A DNA stretch of 64,000 bases from contig NZ_BMWC01000001.1 of the NCBI RefSeq assembly GCF_014651035.1, positions 496,001-560,000 of the forward strand, in the 5' to 3' direction. The first letter of the stretch is position 1, and every line of letters starts with the position of its first letter. Below, piece by piece: positions 45,058 through 56,518 of the stretch. The position numbers were made by a program, and so were the translations under genes. The stretch is from Streptomyces lomondensis (GTDB lineage: Bacteria > Actinomycetota > Actinomycetes > Streptomycetales > Streptomycetaceae). A model generated the notes under the pieces. It did not search any database and had not been told where the DNA came from. It saw only the letters and a list, made by a program, of their open reading frames with translations.

Positions 45058-47406
45058 ATGGCGCTGCGCGACTCTGACCCCGCGGAGGTGGGCGGCTACC
45101 GCATCGAGGACCGCCTCGGCTCCGGCGGCATGGGTGTCGTCTACCTGGCCCGCTCGGCCTCCGGCCGGCGCCTCGCGGTCAAGGTGGTGCACGGCCAGTA
45201 CGCCGACGACGACGAGTTCCGCACCCGTTTCCGCCGCGAGGTGGCCGCCGCCCGCCAGGTCAGCGGTGCCTTCACGGCCCCTGTCGTGGACGCGGACGCC
45301 GACGCCCCGCGCCCCTGGATGGCCACGCTCTACATACCCGGCTCGGACCTCGGCACCCACGTCCGCGAGCACGGCCCCCTCCCGCCGCCCCGCCTGCGCG
45401 AACTCGCCGCCGGCCTCGCCGAGGCGCTGCGCGACATCCACCGCGCCGGAGTCGTCCACCGCGACCTGAAGCCGGCCAACGTGATGCTCGCCGAGGACGG
45501 CCCCCGCGTCATCGACTTCGGCATCTCCCGCGCCGCCGAGTTCGCCGCCTCCGACGCCCTCACCCAGACCGGCCGCGTCATGGGCACCCCGCCGTTCATG
45601 TCACCGGAGCAGTTCGCCTCCCCACAGGACGTCGGCCCGGCCGCCGACATCTTCTCCCTCGGCTCGGTCCTCACCTACGCCGCCACCCGGCGCGGCCCGT
45701 TCGACAGCCCGAGCCCCTACGAGACGGCCCTCCGCGTCGTCGAGGGCGAGCCGAACCTCTCCGGCGTCCCGGCCGAACTGCTCCCCGTCATCCGCCCCTG
45801 CCTGGAGAAGCACCGGAAGTCCCGCCCCACGGCGGACGACCTGTTCACCCTGCTTCGCGAGGGCGCACCCCCCGGCACCGACCTGCCCCGTCCGGCACGC
45901 CCCTGGCCGGGCGCCCGCCCGACCGAGCCCGCGCTGACGCCATGGCCGGACGCGGCCGACACGGACCGGAACGCGGCCCTGCTCCACCCGCCGGCCGAGC
46001 CGGACGCCGAACGGAGGGAGGACCCGCGTCCCCGGTACGACGCAACGCCGACGGAGCGGAACGAACCGTCGGATGTCCCGGCCGGAACGCCGTCACCCGG
46101 GGCCGAGCGTCCTCCCCTCCGCGCCAAGCGCCGCCTGCTGCTCGTCTCGGCGGCAGTGGTGGCCGTACTCGCCGCGGTCGGCACCAGCACCCTCGCTCTG
46201 ACCCGTGACAGGGACCCCGCCCCCTCGGCCGCCGCCGGCAGCGATCTCCCCGAGGGCTGGAAGCCCTGGGCGAGCACGGCCGAGGCCCCGCTGGGCAGCG
46301 AGCGCGTCCTGGGCGGCCCCGACAGCTCTCTCACGGGCTGCGCCGCGATCGACAGGTCCCTGGTGTGTGCCGGCGCCGGCCTCATGGCGACCCGCTTCGA
46401 TCTCGCGGACGGCCGCAACACCTGGTCCCGGCCCGTCGACCGCACGCCGAACGGCGCCTCGGGCGACGCGGGCGCGCTCATCGGGACCGGCGACGGCCGT
46501 GTCTACGGCTACGAGGCCGACGAGCAGGACAGTGCCAACGGCATCCGGAGCACCTACACGGTCCACGCCCTGGCCGCCGACACCGGCAAGGTGCTCTGGC
46601 GGAGGCCCACCGGCACCGGCGAGATGGCGGCCGTCCCCGACAGTACGCAGGGCGCGGCCACGGCCGTTCCCCAGGGTGTCATCACCTTCTACGGCGCCCA
46701 GGGCGACCAGTACGCCCTGCTCGACGCGAAGACCGGCGACGTCCGCTGGACGCGGTCGAAGCCGGATCTCCCGGACTGCCTGTTGCACTCCGCGGCCGAC
46801 CGTGCCTACCTCGTCTGCGCGACCGTGCAGGACGAGGGGAAGACCGGCCGCACCACTGTCTCCCAGATCGACCCGGCCACCGGGAAAGCCCGCTGGACCG
46901 TCGGGGTCGAGGGCACCGCGCACGTGCTCGGCCAGCACGACGGGCGACTCGTGCTCGCGGACGCCCTCGACACGGACCGCGGGCTGACCCTGATCGACGC
47001 CTCCTCGCACGAGCTCACCCTGCGACGGCTCGCGCAGCCCCGCCCCAAGGACGCCGAGGCGTACCTGGTGCGCGGCACCGTCTACTTCACGCGGGCCAGC
47101 GGAGGCGTCCGCGCGGTCTCCCTGCGAACCGGCCGGACGCTGTGGGAATCGAACTCCTCCGTGGAGCAGCAGGGTCCTCCGGCCGCCTCCCCCACCCATG
47201 TGTACCTGGCGTCTCCCAGCGGCCGCCTCGCCGCCCTGAACGCGCGTACCGGCAAGATCGAGGGCACCCGCTCCGGCCGCGACGACGGCGGTCGCGCCAA
47301 CAGCATGTTCGTCACCGCGGGCGCCCCGCTCGTCCTGGTCGGCGACGCCCTGTACGTCCCCTACGGCATCCGCTCCGTCTACACGGTGGACGTCCGCGAC
47401 CTGTGA
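45058..47406 (+). CDS. Ser/Thr protein kinase with PQQ-type beta-propeller sensor
   Basis: This 782-residue protein has a kinase domain at residues 10-275: LGSGGMGVVYLA, LAVKVVH, VVHRDLKPANVML, VIDFGISRA and FMSPEQF. A linker of about 80 residues leads to one membrane segment (LLLVSAAVVAVLAAVGTSTLAL, near 360). The outer part has PQQ-like repeats, for example AADTGKVLWRRPTG, DAKTGDVRWTRS, DPATGKARWTVG and LRTGRTLWESN, which form a beta-propeller. It may sense a wall- or envelope-associated ligand. A terminator follows, then the tRNA genes. Confidence 0.93.
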   Translation: MALRDSDPAEVGGYRIEDRLGSGGMGVVYLARSASGRRLAVKVVHGQYADDDEFRTRFRREVAAARQVSGAFTAPVVDADADAPRPWMATLYIPGSDLGTHVREHGPLPPPRLRELAAGLAEALRDIHRAGVVHRDLKPANVMLAEDGPRVIDFGISRAAEFAASDALTQTGRVMGTPPFMSPEQFASPQDVGPAADIFSLGSVLTYAATRRGPFDSPSPYETALRVVEGEPNLSGVPAELLPVIRPCLEKHRKSRPTADDLFTLLREGAPPGTDLPRPARPWPGARPTEPALTPWPDAADTDRNAALLHPPAEPDAERREDPRPRYDATPTERNEPSDVPAGTPSPGAERPPLRAKRRLLLVSAAVVAVLAAVGTSTLALTRDRDPAPSAAAGSDLPEGWKPWASTAEAPLGSERVLGGPDSSLTGCAAIDRSLVCAGAGLMATRFDLADGRNTWSRPVDRTPNGASGDAGALIGTGDGRVYGYEADEQDSANGIRSTYTVHALAADTGKVLWRRPTGTGEMAAVPDSTQGAATAVPQGVITFYGAQGDQYALLDAKTGDVRWTRSKPDLPDCLLHSAADRAYLVCATVQDEGKTGRTTVSQIDPATGKARWTVGVEGTAHVLGQHDGRLVLADALDTDRGLTLIDASSHELTLRRLAQPRPKDAEAYLVRGTVYFTRASGGVRAVSLRTGRTLWESNSSVEQQGPPAASPTHVYLASPSGRLAALNARTGKIEGTRSGRDDGGRANSMFVTAGAPLVLVGDALYVPYGIRSVYTVDVRDL

Positions 47407-47429
47407 CCTCGGAAAACCCCGAAAAACAC

Positions 47430-47461
47430 CTCGGGCCCGGTTCCACAGAACCGGGCCCGAG
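47430..47461 (+). terminator. Terminator of the second kinase gene
   Basis: Perfect 13-bp arms (CTCGGGCCCGGTT and its complement) with the loop CCACAG, 23 nt beyond the stop. Confidence 0.88.
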
Positions 47462-47469
47462 CCGTACAG

Positions 47470-47540
47470 AGCGGGCGACGGGAATCGAACCCGCGTAGCT
47501 AGTTTGGAAGACTAGTGCTCTACCATTGAGCTACGCCCGC
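47470..47540 (-). tRNA. tRNA-Gly (anticodon UCC)
   Basis: On the minus strand the acceptor arms GCGGGCG and CGCCCGC pair over 7 bp. The anticodon loop CTTCCAA gives UCC; the T arm is GCGGG-TTCGATT-CCCGT. The discriminator base is U and CCA is not encoded. Confidence 0.95.
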
Positions 47541-47704
47541 ACAGCGCGCGCCGCAGGTCGGGTGACCGCGGCACTGAAGGCATCGTAGCGGGTCGGCCCC
47601 GTCCGCCGCACACCGCATTCCCGCCCGGGCCGACGCCGCGCGGGCCCTGCGGAAAAGCGGCGGCCACACCACCTGTCGGCATGTACCCTACGTGTCGCAC
47701 CAGA

Positions 47705-47781
47705 CGGGGTGTGGCGCAGCTTGGTAGCGCGTCCGCTTTGGGAGCGGAAGGCCGTGGGTTCAAATCCCGCCACCCCGACCA
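47705..47781 (+). tRNA. tRNA-Pro (anticodon UGG)
   Basis: Acceptor arms CGGGGTG and CACCCCG pair over 7 bp. The anticodon loop TTTGGGA gives UGG between stems TCCGC and GCGGA. The T arm is GTGGG-TTCAAAT-CCCGC. CCA is encoded at 47779-47781. Confidence 0.95.
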
Positions 47782-47833
47782 GCCACCCGACCACCTCGTG
47801 TGATCGTCTGCCGATCGCTCGGGGTGATCGCCT

Positions 47834-47862
47834 TTGGGCGGTGTAGTCGCTGCCGTTACTAT
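47834..47862 (+). promoter_or_regulatory. Candidate tig promoter
   Basis: TTGGGC and TACTAT are separated by 17 nt. The -10 ends 112 nt before the tig start, leaving a leader of about 105 nt. Confidence 0.45.
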
Positions 47863-47974
47863 GCAAGCTGCACGCCCGTGTGTCTCATCGTCTGAAGTCC
47901 TCCGGGCGGCGAAATCCGCCGGGCCGTTCTGGCCCCGGCAGAAACCAAGAAGTCAGCCACAAGGAGACCGAACC

Positions 47975-49348
47975 GTGAAGAGCGCCGTGGAGACCCTGAA
48001 CCCGACTCGGGTTCGGCTCACTGTCGAGGTGCCCTTCGAGGAGCTCAAGGACAGCCTCGACGCGGCGTACAAGAAGATCAACCAGCAGGTCACGGTGAAG
48101 GGCTTCCGCAAGGGCAAGGTCCCGGCCCGGGTCATCGACCAGCGGTTCGGCCGCGGTGCGGTGCTGGAGGAGGCCGTCAACGACGCGCTGCCGAAGTTCT
48201 ACACCGACGCGGTCAACGAGGCCGAGCTCAGCCCGCTGGGCCAGCCCGAGGTCGACATCACCGAGCTGAAGGACGGCGAGACGCTGAACTTCACCGCCGA
48301 GGTCGACATCCGCCCGGCCATCGAGATCCCGGACTACTCCGGCATCGAGGTCGAGGTCGACGCGGTCGAGGTCACCGACGAGGACGTCGACAAGGCCGTC
48401 GAGGAGCTGCGCGAGCGCTTCGCCTCCACCGCCCCGGTCGAGCGTGCCGCCGAGGACGGCGACGTCGTGACGATCGACCTGGAGGCCAAGGTCGACGGCG
48501 AGGTCCTGGAGGACGGCGTCGCCAACGGCGTCTCCTACACCATCGGCTCCGGTGAGCTGCTGGACGGCATCGACGACGCCGTGAAGGGCCTGGAGGCCGG
48601 TGGCGAGGCCACCTTCACCTCCGAGCTGAAGGGCGGCTCGGCGGCCGGCAAGGAGGCCGAGGTCACCGTCAAGGTCACCCAGGTCGCCAAGCGTGAACTG
48701 CCCGAGCTGGACGACGAGTTCGCGCAGCTCGCCTCCGAGTTCGACACCCTCGAGGAGCTGCGCGCCGACAGCCGCAAGCGCCTGGAGAACATGAAGCAGT
48801 ACGACCAGGCCACGCAGGCCCAGGAGCGCGTCCTGGAGAAGCTGCTGGAGCTCGTCGAGGTGCCCGTCCCCGAGAAGCTGCTCGAGGACGAGATCAACAC
48901 CCGCAAGCACAACCTGGAGCACCACCAGCTCGGCCAGATGGGCCTCGACCTCGCGAAGTACCTGGAGATCCAGGGCAAGAGCGAGGAGGAGTTCGATACC
49001 GAGACCCGTGAGGCCGCGATCAAGGGCATCAAGACCCAGTTCGTGCTCGACGAGCTCGTCAAGCAGGAGAAGCTCAACGTCAACCAGGAGGAGCTCACCG
49101 AGCACCTCATGCGCCGCGCGGCCTCCTCCGGCATGTCCCCCGACCAGTTCGCCCAGGCCGTCGTCGAGGGCGGCCAGGTCCCGCTCCTGGTCGGCGAGGT
49201 CGCCCGCGGCAAGGCCCTGGCCGTCGTGGTCGAGAAGGCCACGGTCAAGGACACCAACGGCGAGATCATCGACCTCGACGACGAAGAGGACGAGGACACC
49301 GAGACCGAGGCCACGGAGGCCTCCGCCGAGGAGAAGACCGAGGGCTGA
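47975..49348 (+). CDS. tig: Trigger factor (ribosome-associated chaperone)
   Basis: This 457-residue protein binds nascent chains at the ribosome and has peptidyl-prolyl isomerase activity. The N-terminal ribosome-binding domain contains [13 protein letters not shown], which has the GFRxGKxP signature. The FKBP-like domain follows ([32 protein letters not shown]). The C-terminal helical domain ends in a very acidic tail ([17 protein letters not shown]). AAGGAG lies 8 nt before the GTG at 47975. Reading upstream to 47834 has no start support. It precedes the clp genes and ends in its own terminator. Confidence 0.96.
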   Translation: MKSAVETLNPTRVRLTVEVPFEELKDSLDAAYKKINQQVTVKGFRKGKVPARVIDQRFGRGAVLEEAVNDALPKFYTDAVNEAELSPLGQPEVDITELKDGETLNFTAEVDIRPAIEIPDYSGIEVEVDAVEVTDEDVDKAVEELRERFASTAPVERAAEDGDVVTIDLEAKVDGEVLEDGVANGVSYTIGSGELLDGIDDAVKGLEAGGEATFTSELKGGSAAGKEAEVTVKVTQVAKRELPELDDEFAQLASEFDTLEELRADSRKRLENMKQYDQATQAQERVLEKLLELVEVPVPEKLLEDEINTRKHNLEHHQLGQMGLDLAKYLEIQGKSEEEFDTETREAAIKGIKTQFVLDELVKQEKLNVNQEELTEHLMRRAASSGMSPDQFAQAVVEGGQVPLLVGEVARGKALAVVVEKATVKDTNGEIIDLDDEEDEDTETEATEASAEEKTEG

Positions 49349-49371
49349 GCCCCGGCATCGGCAGATTCGTG

Positions 49372-49403
49372 AGAAGGCCCTGGGGCACGCCCCGGGGCCT
49401 TCT
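49372..49403 (+). terminator. Terminator of tig
   Basis: 15-bp arms AGAAGGCCCTGGGGC and GCCCCGGGGCCTTCT with one G-U pair, followed by TG. It separates tig from the clp operon. Confidence 0.88.
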
Positions 49404-49425
49404 TGCCGCCTGCGAGGGCAGCGCA

Positions 49426-49451
49426 CCCCAGGGGCGCGGGGAACTGCGCGA
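49426..49451 (+). repeat. Dispersed 26-bp intergenic element, copy 1
   Basis: The sequence around GGGGCGCGGGGAACTGCGCG is identical to the stretch at 56413-56438. Both copies follow a terminator. I recall this element as common between Streptomyces genes. Confidence 0.85.
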
Positions 49452-49515
49452 GCGACCACGACGCACCCGCAGCCGCCGACGGACGGAACGACCCCGCCGA
49501 AGCCGCGCAGCGCTA

Positions 49516-49529
49516 CGCCCCCGGCGAAC
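49516..49529. promoter_or_regulatory. ClgR box of clpP1P2
   Basis: On the minus strand the site reads GTTCGC-N5-GCG, the motif reported for the activator ClgR in Streptomyces. Its centre lies about 55 nt upstream of the inferred start of transcription, suited to activation. Confidence 0.65.
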
Positions 49530-49567
49530 ACCCCCATCTCCGGGATTCCCCGACGGGACCCGCGCGT

Positions 49568-49573
49568 TAGGGT
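49568..49573 (+). promoter_or_regulatory. Candidate -10 of the clpP1P2 promoter (TAGGGT)
   Basis: TAGGGT lies 97 nt before clpP1 and 38 nt after the ClgR box. No good -35 is seen, as expected for an activator-dependent promoter. Confidence 0.5.
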
Positions 49574-49670
49574 CCATGAATACCAGGGCAGTGGAGTCTC
49601 CGATACGGCTCCCGCCCCGCAGGGAAACGTGAGACGGCCCGGCGCCGTCGTAAGACGAGCAGGTGGATAC

Positions 49671-50288
49671 GTGACGAATCTGATGCCTTCAGCCGCCGGC
49701 GAGCCTTCCATCGGTGGTGGCCTCGGCGACCAGGTCTACAACCGGCTGCTCAACGAGCGGATCATCTTCCTCGGCCAGCCGGTCGACGACGACATCGCCA
49801 ACAAGATCACCGCACAGCTGCTGCTCCTTGCCTCGGACCCCGACAAGGACATCTACCTCTACATCAACAGCCCCGGCGGTTCGATCACGGCCGGCATGGC
49901 GATCTACGACACCATGCAGTACATCAAGAACGACGTGGTGACGATCGCCATGGGCCTCGCGGCCTCGATGGGCCAGTTCCTGCTCAGCGCGGGCACCCCT
50001 GGCAAGCGCTTCGCGCTGCCGAACGCCGAGATTTTGATCCACCAGCCCTCCGCCGGCCTGGCCGGCTCGGCCTCGGACATCAAGATCCACGCCGAGCGGC
50101 TGCTGCACACCAAGAAGCGCATGGCCGAGCTCACCGCCCAGCACACGGGCCAGACGGTCGAGCAGATCACCCGCGACTCGGACCGCGACCGCTGGTTCGA
50201 CGCCTTCGAGGCCAAGGAGTACGGCCTCATCGACGACGTGATCGCCACGGCCGCCGGTATGCCGGGCGGCGGCGGCACCGGGGCCTGA
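49671..50288 (+). CDS. clpP1: ATP-dependent Clp protease proteolytic subunit 1
   Basis: This 205-residue serine peptidase forms part of the Clp barrel that degrades unfolded and tagged proteins. The catalytic Ser is in [11 protein letters not shown], the His in ILIHQPSAG and the Asp downstream. [23 protein letters not shown] forms the oxyanion and handle region. It starts at the GTG at 49671 ([10 protein letters not shown]) after AGGTGGA; an internal ATG at 49683 is possible. The next gene, clpP2, follows by 109 nt, and actinobacterial Clp needs both subunits. Confidence 0.95.
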   Translation: MTNLMPSAAGEPSIGGGLGDQVYNRLLNERIIFLGQPVDDDIANKITAQLLLLASDPDKDIYLYINSPGGSITAGMAIYDTMQYIKNDVVTIAMGLAASMGQFLLSAGTPGKRFALPNAEILIHQPSAGLAGSASDIKIHAERLLHTKKRMAELTAQHTGQTVEQITRDSDRDRWFDAFEAKEYGLIDDVIATAAGMPGGGGTGA

Positions 50289-50397
50289 GCGGTCCCACGA
50301 GGCTCCACAAGCCCCGTAGGACCCCGCCCGGCCCTCGCGGGCCCGGCGGCGCCCCAGCAGCCCCAGCCGACCGCCTCAGCCCCTTTCAGGAGACACC

Positions 50398-51105
50398 GTG
50401 AACGCATTCCCCGGCAGCGGGATCTACGACCGTACGCAGGCCGTGCAGGACATGAGCGCCTCGCAGGGCCGCTACACCGGCCCTGCGGCCGAGTCCCGCT
50501 ATGTCATCCCGCGCTTCGTCGAGCGCACCTCCCAGGGCATCCGCGAGTACGACCCGTACGCGAAGCTCTTCGAGGAGCGCGTGATCTTCCTCGGCGTCCA
50601 GATCGACGACGCCTCCGCCAACGACGTCATGGCGCAGCTGCTGTGCCTGGAGTCGATGGACCCCGACCGTGACATCTCGGTCTACATCAACAGCCCCGGC
50701 GGCTCCTTCACGGCGCTCACTGCGATCTACGACACGATGCAGTACGTGAAGCCGGACATCCAGACGGTCTGCATGGGCCAGGCGGCCTCCGCCGCCGCCG
50801 TCCTGCTGGCCGCCGGCACCCCGGGCAAGCGCATGGCCCTGCCGAACGCGCGCGTGCTGATCCACCAGCCGTACAGCGAGACCGGCCGCGGCCAGGTGTC
50901 CGACCTGGAGATCGCCGCCAACGAGATCCTCCGGATGCGTACGCAGCTGGAGGAGATGCTGGCCAAGCACTCGACCCAGGCGATCGAGAAGATCCGCGAG
51001 GACATCGAGCGCGACAAGATCCTCACGGCCGAGGACGCGCTCAGCTACGGCCTGATCGACCAGATCATCACCACCCGGAAGATGGACAACTCGAGCCTGC
51101 GCTGA
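50398..51105 (+). CDS. clpP2: ATP-dependent Clp protease proteolytic subunit 2
   Basis: This 235-residue subunit has the catalytic Ser in [11 protein letters not shown] and the His in [12 protein letters not shown] 40-residue N-terminal extension before [12 protein letters not shown] is likely a removable propeptide or extended axial loop. It forms a mixed complex with ClpP1. GGAGACACC precedes the GTG at 50398. It probably shares the clpP1 promoter because the gap holds no terminator. Confidence 0.95.
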   Translation: MNAFPGSGIYDRTQAVQDMSASQGRYTGPAAESRYVIPRFVERTSQGIREYDPYAKLFEERVIFLGVQIDDASANDVMAQLLCLESMDPDRDISVYINSPGGSFTALTAIYDTMQYVKPDIQTVCMGQAASAAAVLLAAGTPGKRMALPNARVLIHQPYSETGRGQVSDLEIAANEILRMRTQLEEMLAKHSTQAIEKIREDIERDKILTAEDALSYGLIDQIITTRKMDNSSLR

Positions 51106-51130
51106 GGCGACAGGCTGTATCGTCTGCCGC

Positions 51131-51180
51131 CCCTTGGCACGGTTTGGCACGGTCCACGTCAAAGTGAACCGCGCCAAGGG
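51131..51180. promoter_or_regulatory. Inverted and direct repeats in the clpX leader
   Basis: 14-nt arms CCCTTGGCACGGTT (51131-51144) and AACCGCGCCAAGGG (51167-51180) match at 13 of 14 positions. Inside the left side lies a perfect tandem repeat TTGGCACGGT (51134-51153). The right arm could pair with either copy. It lies in the 182-bp gap between clpP2 and clpX and could be an operator or a switch. Confidence 0.6.
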
Positions 51181-51287
51181 GGGCCCGAACGGGGGGCCCG
51201 GCAAGGTACCGTCGGACATAAGGCAGCACCAGGAGTCCGCTTGGACGTCGGCGTCCAGGAGTCTCCCAGGCGAAGGGGAAGCACACC

Positions 51288-52574
51288 GTGGCACGCATCG
51301 GTGACGGCGGCGATCTGCTCAAGTGCTCGTTCTGCGGCAAGAGCCAGAAGCAGGTCAAGAAGCTCATCGCAGGGCCCGGTGTGTACATCTGCGACGAGTG
51401 CATCGACCTCTGCAACGAGATCATCGAAGAAGAACTGGCGGAGACCAGCGAGGTCCGCTGGGAGGAGCTCCCGAAGCCCCGCGAGATCTACGAGTTCCTC
51501 GAGGGGTACGTGGTCGGCCAGGAGGCCGCCAAGAAGGCCCTCTCGGTCGCGGTGTACAACCACTACAAACGAGTCCAGGCCGGTGAGAACGGCGGGGCGA
51601 ACGGCCGGGACGATGCCATCGAGCTGGCGAAGTCCAACATCCTCCTCCTCGGCCCCACGGGTTCCGGCAAGACCCTCCTCGCGCAGACCCTCGCGCGCAT
51701 GCTGAACGTCCCCTTCGCGATCGCCGACGCCACGGCCCTGACGGAGGCGGGATACGTCGGCGAGGACGTCGAGAACATCCTGCTCAAGCTGATCCAGGCG
51801 GCCGACTACGACGTCAAGAAGGCCGAGACCGGGATCATCTACATCGACGAGATCGATAAGGTCGCGCGGAAGAGTGAAAACCCCTCGATCACGCGCGACG
51901 TCTCGGGCGAGGGCGTCCAGCAGGCCCTGCTGAAGATCCTGGAGGGCACCACGGCCTCGGTGCCGCCGCAGGGCGGGCGCAAGCACCCCCACCAGGAGTT
52001 CATCCAGATCGACACGACGAACGTGCTGTTCATCGTGGGCGGTGCCTTCGCCGGACTGGAGAAGATCATCGAGTCCCGGGCCGGCGCCAAGGGCATCGGC
52101 TTCGGCGCGCAGATCCGCTCCAAGCGCGAGATGGAGTCCAAGGACCAGTTCCAGGAGGTCATGCCGGAGGACCTGGTCAAGTTCGGCATGATCCCCGAGT
52201 TCATCGGCCGCCTGCCGGTCATCACCTCGGTCCACAACCTGGACCGCGAGGCCCTGCTCCAGATCCTCGTCGAGCCGCGCAACGCGCTCGTCAAGCAGTA
52301 CCAGCGCCTCTTCGAACTCGACGGCGTGGAGCTGGACTTCGAGCGCGAGGCCCTGGAAGCCATCGCCGACCAGGCCATCCTCCGCCAGACCGGCGCGCGT
52401 GGCCTGAGGGCCATCATGGAGGAGGTCCTCCAGGGCGTGATGTACGAGGTCCCGTCCCGCAAGGACGTGGCCCGGGTCGTCATCACGGCGGACGTCGTCC
52501 AGTCGAACGTCAACCCGACACTGATCCCGCGGGATGCGCGGGGGCGCGGGCCGGGCGAGCAGAAGACGGCCTAG
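51288..52574 (+). CDS. clpX: ATP-dependent Clp protease ATP-binding subunit ClpX
   Basis: This 428-residue AAA+ unfoldase feeds substrates to the ClpP1P2 barrel. The N-terminal zinc-binding domain has CSFCGK and CDECI. The AAA+ core has Walker A GPTGSGKT, pore loop GYVGED, Walker [11 protein letters not shown], the RKH loop GGRKHPHQ and a sensor-2 region [23 protein letters not shown] is the IGF loop that docks ClpP. A GTG start follows AAGGGGAAG. A strong terminator follows. The repeats upstream suggest separate control from clpP1P2. Confidence 0.96.
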   Translation: MARIGDGGDLLKCSFCGKSQKQVKKLIAGPGVYICDECIDLCNEIIEEELAETSEVRWEELPKPREIYEFLEGYVVGQEAAKKALSVAVYNHYKRVQAGENGGANGRDDAIELAKSNILLLGPTGSGKTLLAQTLARMLNVPFAIADATALTEAGYVGEDVENILLKLIQAADYDVKKAETGIIYIDEIDKVARKSENPSITRDVSGEGVQQALLKILEGTTASVPPQGGRKHPHQEFIQIDTTNVLFIVGGAFAGLEKIIESRAGAKGIGFGAQIRSKREMESKDQFQEVMPEDLVKFGMIPEFIGRLPVITSVHNLDREALLQILVEPRNALVKQYQRLFELDGVELDFEREALEAIADQAILRQTGARGLRAIMEEVLQGVMYEVPSRKDVARVVITADVVQSNVNPTLIPRDARGRGPGEQKTA

Positions 52575-52587
52575 TCACCAACTGCGC

Positions 52588-52619
52588 GAAGGCGCCCAGC
52601 ACTGCTGCTGGGCGCCTTC
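52588..52619. terminator. Bidirectional terminator after clpX
   Basis: Perfect 14-bp arms (GAAGGCGCCCAGCA and its complement) with a CTGC loop between convergent stops. Confidence 0.9.
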
Positions 52620-52632
52620 CTCGTTACCGGCG

Positions 52633-53577
52633 TCAGGCCTTGACGCGCACTTCCTCACGGACCTTTGTGGTGAGGTCGATCGCCACGTCCTTGGTGACGC
52701 CCTGCGCCGCGTCGCCCGGCGACACGATGGCGATGGTGCTGTAGTCGGCCCACGCGCAGAACCAGTTGGTCTTCTCCTGCTTGGTCAGCTGGTCCTGCCC
52801 CTTGACCGACTGGCACTTCATGGCCGCGCCGTCGAGGTCGGCCTCCTCGGGCTCGCCGACCAGCTCGGGTTTGCCGGACCCGGTGGTGGATTCCTTCTCG
52901 GCCGACTTCTTGAAGTTGGCGAAGAACAGGTCCAGGGTCGCCTCCGGGTCGGAGATCTCGCCGTAGGCACCGGCCACCGACAGGGTCTTGGCCGTCGCCA
53001 TCTTTGCCGCCGACGACGGATCGTCGGGGTCGTAGTCGCTCAGGTCCACCGTGGAGTAGAGGCCCGCCGCGGTCTTGGCGTTCTTGACGCCGCTCTTCTC
53101 CAGCTCCGACGTCGAGTCGGCGCCGACGGTCGACCCGTCCTTCGTGGTGCGCTTGTAGTCGCTGAGCACCGTCGCCGGCGTCGTGAGCTTGTGCGGCCCG
53201 TCGTCCTCCAAGCCGCCGCCGCCCCCGCCGATCACGAAGTACGCGCCCACGCCGACCGCCGCCACGAGCGCCACGGCGCCGATGATGATGCCGGTCTTCT
53301 TCTTGCCGCCGCCCGGAGCCGGGGGCTGGGGCGGCATGCCGTACGGGGCCTGGCCGTACGGCGGCTGCGGCTGCTGGCCGTAGGGGCCCGGCTGGGGCGG
53401 GACGCCCTGCGGGGGCTGCTGCGGGTAGCCGTAGCCGGGCTGGGGCGGAGGGGCCTGCTGGGGGTAGCCGTAGCCGGGCTGCGGAGCCTGCGGCGGCTGG
53501 CCGTACGGACCGGGCTGGCCGTACGGTCCGGGCTGCTGGGGCTGCCCGCCGTACGGGCCCGGCTGGTTGTAACTCAT
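52633..53577 (-). CDS. Membrane protein with Pro/Gly/Tyr/Gln-rich N-terminus
   Basis: This 314-residue protein opens with about 90 residues of repeats such as QPGPYGQ and PGYGYPQQ. Then [27 protein letters not shown] forms one membrane segment after a basic stretch, so the low-complexity part should be inside and the last 190 residues outside. The outer part has two cysteines (MKCQSV and WFCAWADYS) and a pattern seen in many Streptomyces membrane proteins. Function unknown. GGAGGGG precedes the ATG. It diverges from valS. Confidence 0.85.
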   Translation of the reverse strand: MSYNQPGPYGGQPQQPGPYGQPGPYGQPPQAPQPGYGYPQQAPPPQPGYGYPQQPPQGVPPQPGPYGQQPQPPYGQAPYGMPPQPPAPGGGKKKTGIIIGAVALVAAVGVGAYFVIGGGGGGLEDDGPHKLTTPATVLSDYKRTTKDGSTVGADSTSELEKSGVKNAKTAAGLYSTVDLSDYDPDDPSSAAKMATAKTLSVAGAYGEISDPEATLDLFFANFKKSAEKESTTGSGKPELVGEPEEADLDGAAMKCQSVKGQDQLTKQEKTNWFCAWADYSTIAIVSPGDAAQGVTKDVAIDLTTKVREEVRVKA

Positions 53578-53668
53578 GTTCTGGGTTCCCCTCCAGATGC
53601 TTGTGCGTTCGAGACATCCTGGCGCAGACCCGCCGTGTGCATGGCATCGGGCCCCCCACCGTTACAAA

Positions 53669-53682
53669 CGAAACGCGTTTCG
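53669..53682. promoter_or_regulatory. Perfect 14-bp palindrome upstream of valS
   Basis: CGAAACGCGTTTCG is fully self-complementary. It overlaps the position expected for the valS -35 box and lies in the divergent promoter region. Confidence 0.55.
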
Positions 53683-53702
53683 GGACGGGGTAGTGACACC
53701 TC

Positions 53703-53708
53703 TAAACT
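53703..53708 (+). promoter_or_regulatory. Candidate -10 of valS (TAAACT)
   Basis: TAAACT ends 7 nt before the valS GTG, which has no ribosome binding site, so the mRNA is probably leaderless. The -35 position would read TTCGGG, at the end of the palindrome. Confidence 0.5.
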
Positions 53709-53715
53709 GACCCCC

Positions 53716-56340
<2,625 letters not shown>

Positions 56341-56356
56341 GGGTTCGTACGGTGTG

Positions 56357-56391
56357 TGAGGCCCCCGGTGCTGTCAGGCCCGGGGGCCTCA
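56357..56391 (+). terminator. Terminator of valS
   Basis: Perfect 12-bp arms TGAGGCCCCCGG and CCGGGGGCCTCA with an 11-nt loop, 16 nt beyond the stop. Confidence 0.85.
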
Positions 56392-56412
56392 GACGTAGCT
56401 CAGGGGCGACGC

Positions 56413-56438
56413 CCCCAGGGGCGCGGGGAACTGCGCGA
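56413..56438 (+). repeat. Dispersed 26-bp intergenic element, copy 2
   Basis: It is identical over 26 bp to 49426-49451 and also follows a terminator. Downstream it continues with CCGGCCCCCACCGGCCCGCAG, unlike copy 1. Confidence 0.85.
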
Positions 56439-56506
56439 CCGGCCCCCACCGGCCCGCAGACACCGGACGACACAAACCACCCCCCACCGTTGTCACCCCC
56501 GCTCCG

Positions 56507-56512
56507 TAGACT
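56507..56512 (+). promoter_or_regulatory. Candidate -10 of folC (TAGACT)
   Basis: TAGACT ends 6 nt before the folC GTG, which lacks a ribosome binding site. The arrangement is like that of valS. Confidence 0.45.
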
Positions 56513-56518
56513 GGCCCC

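Noticed and set aside
52534..53715. Upstream extension of valS giving a protein of about 1,270 residues
   Set aside because: The added region runs over the opposite-strand membrane protein gene and has no homology; ValS begins at 53716.
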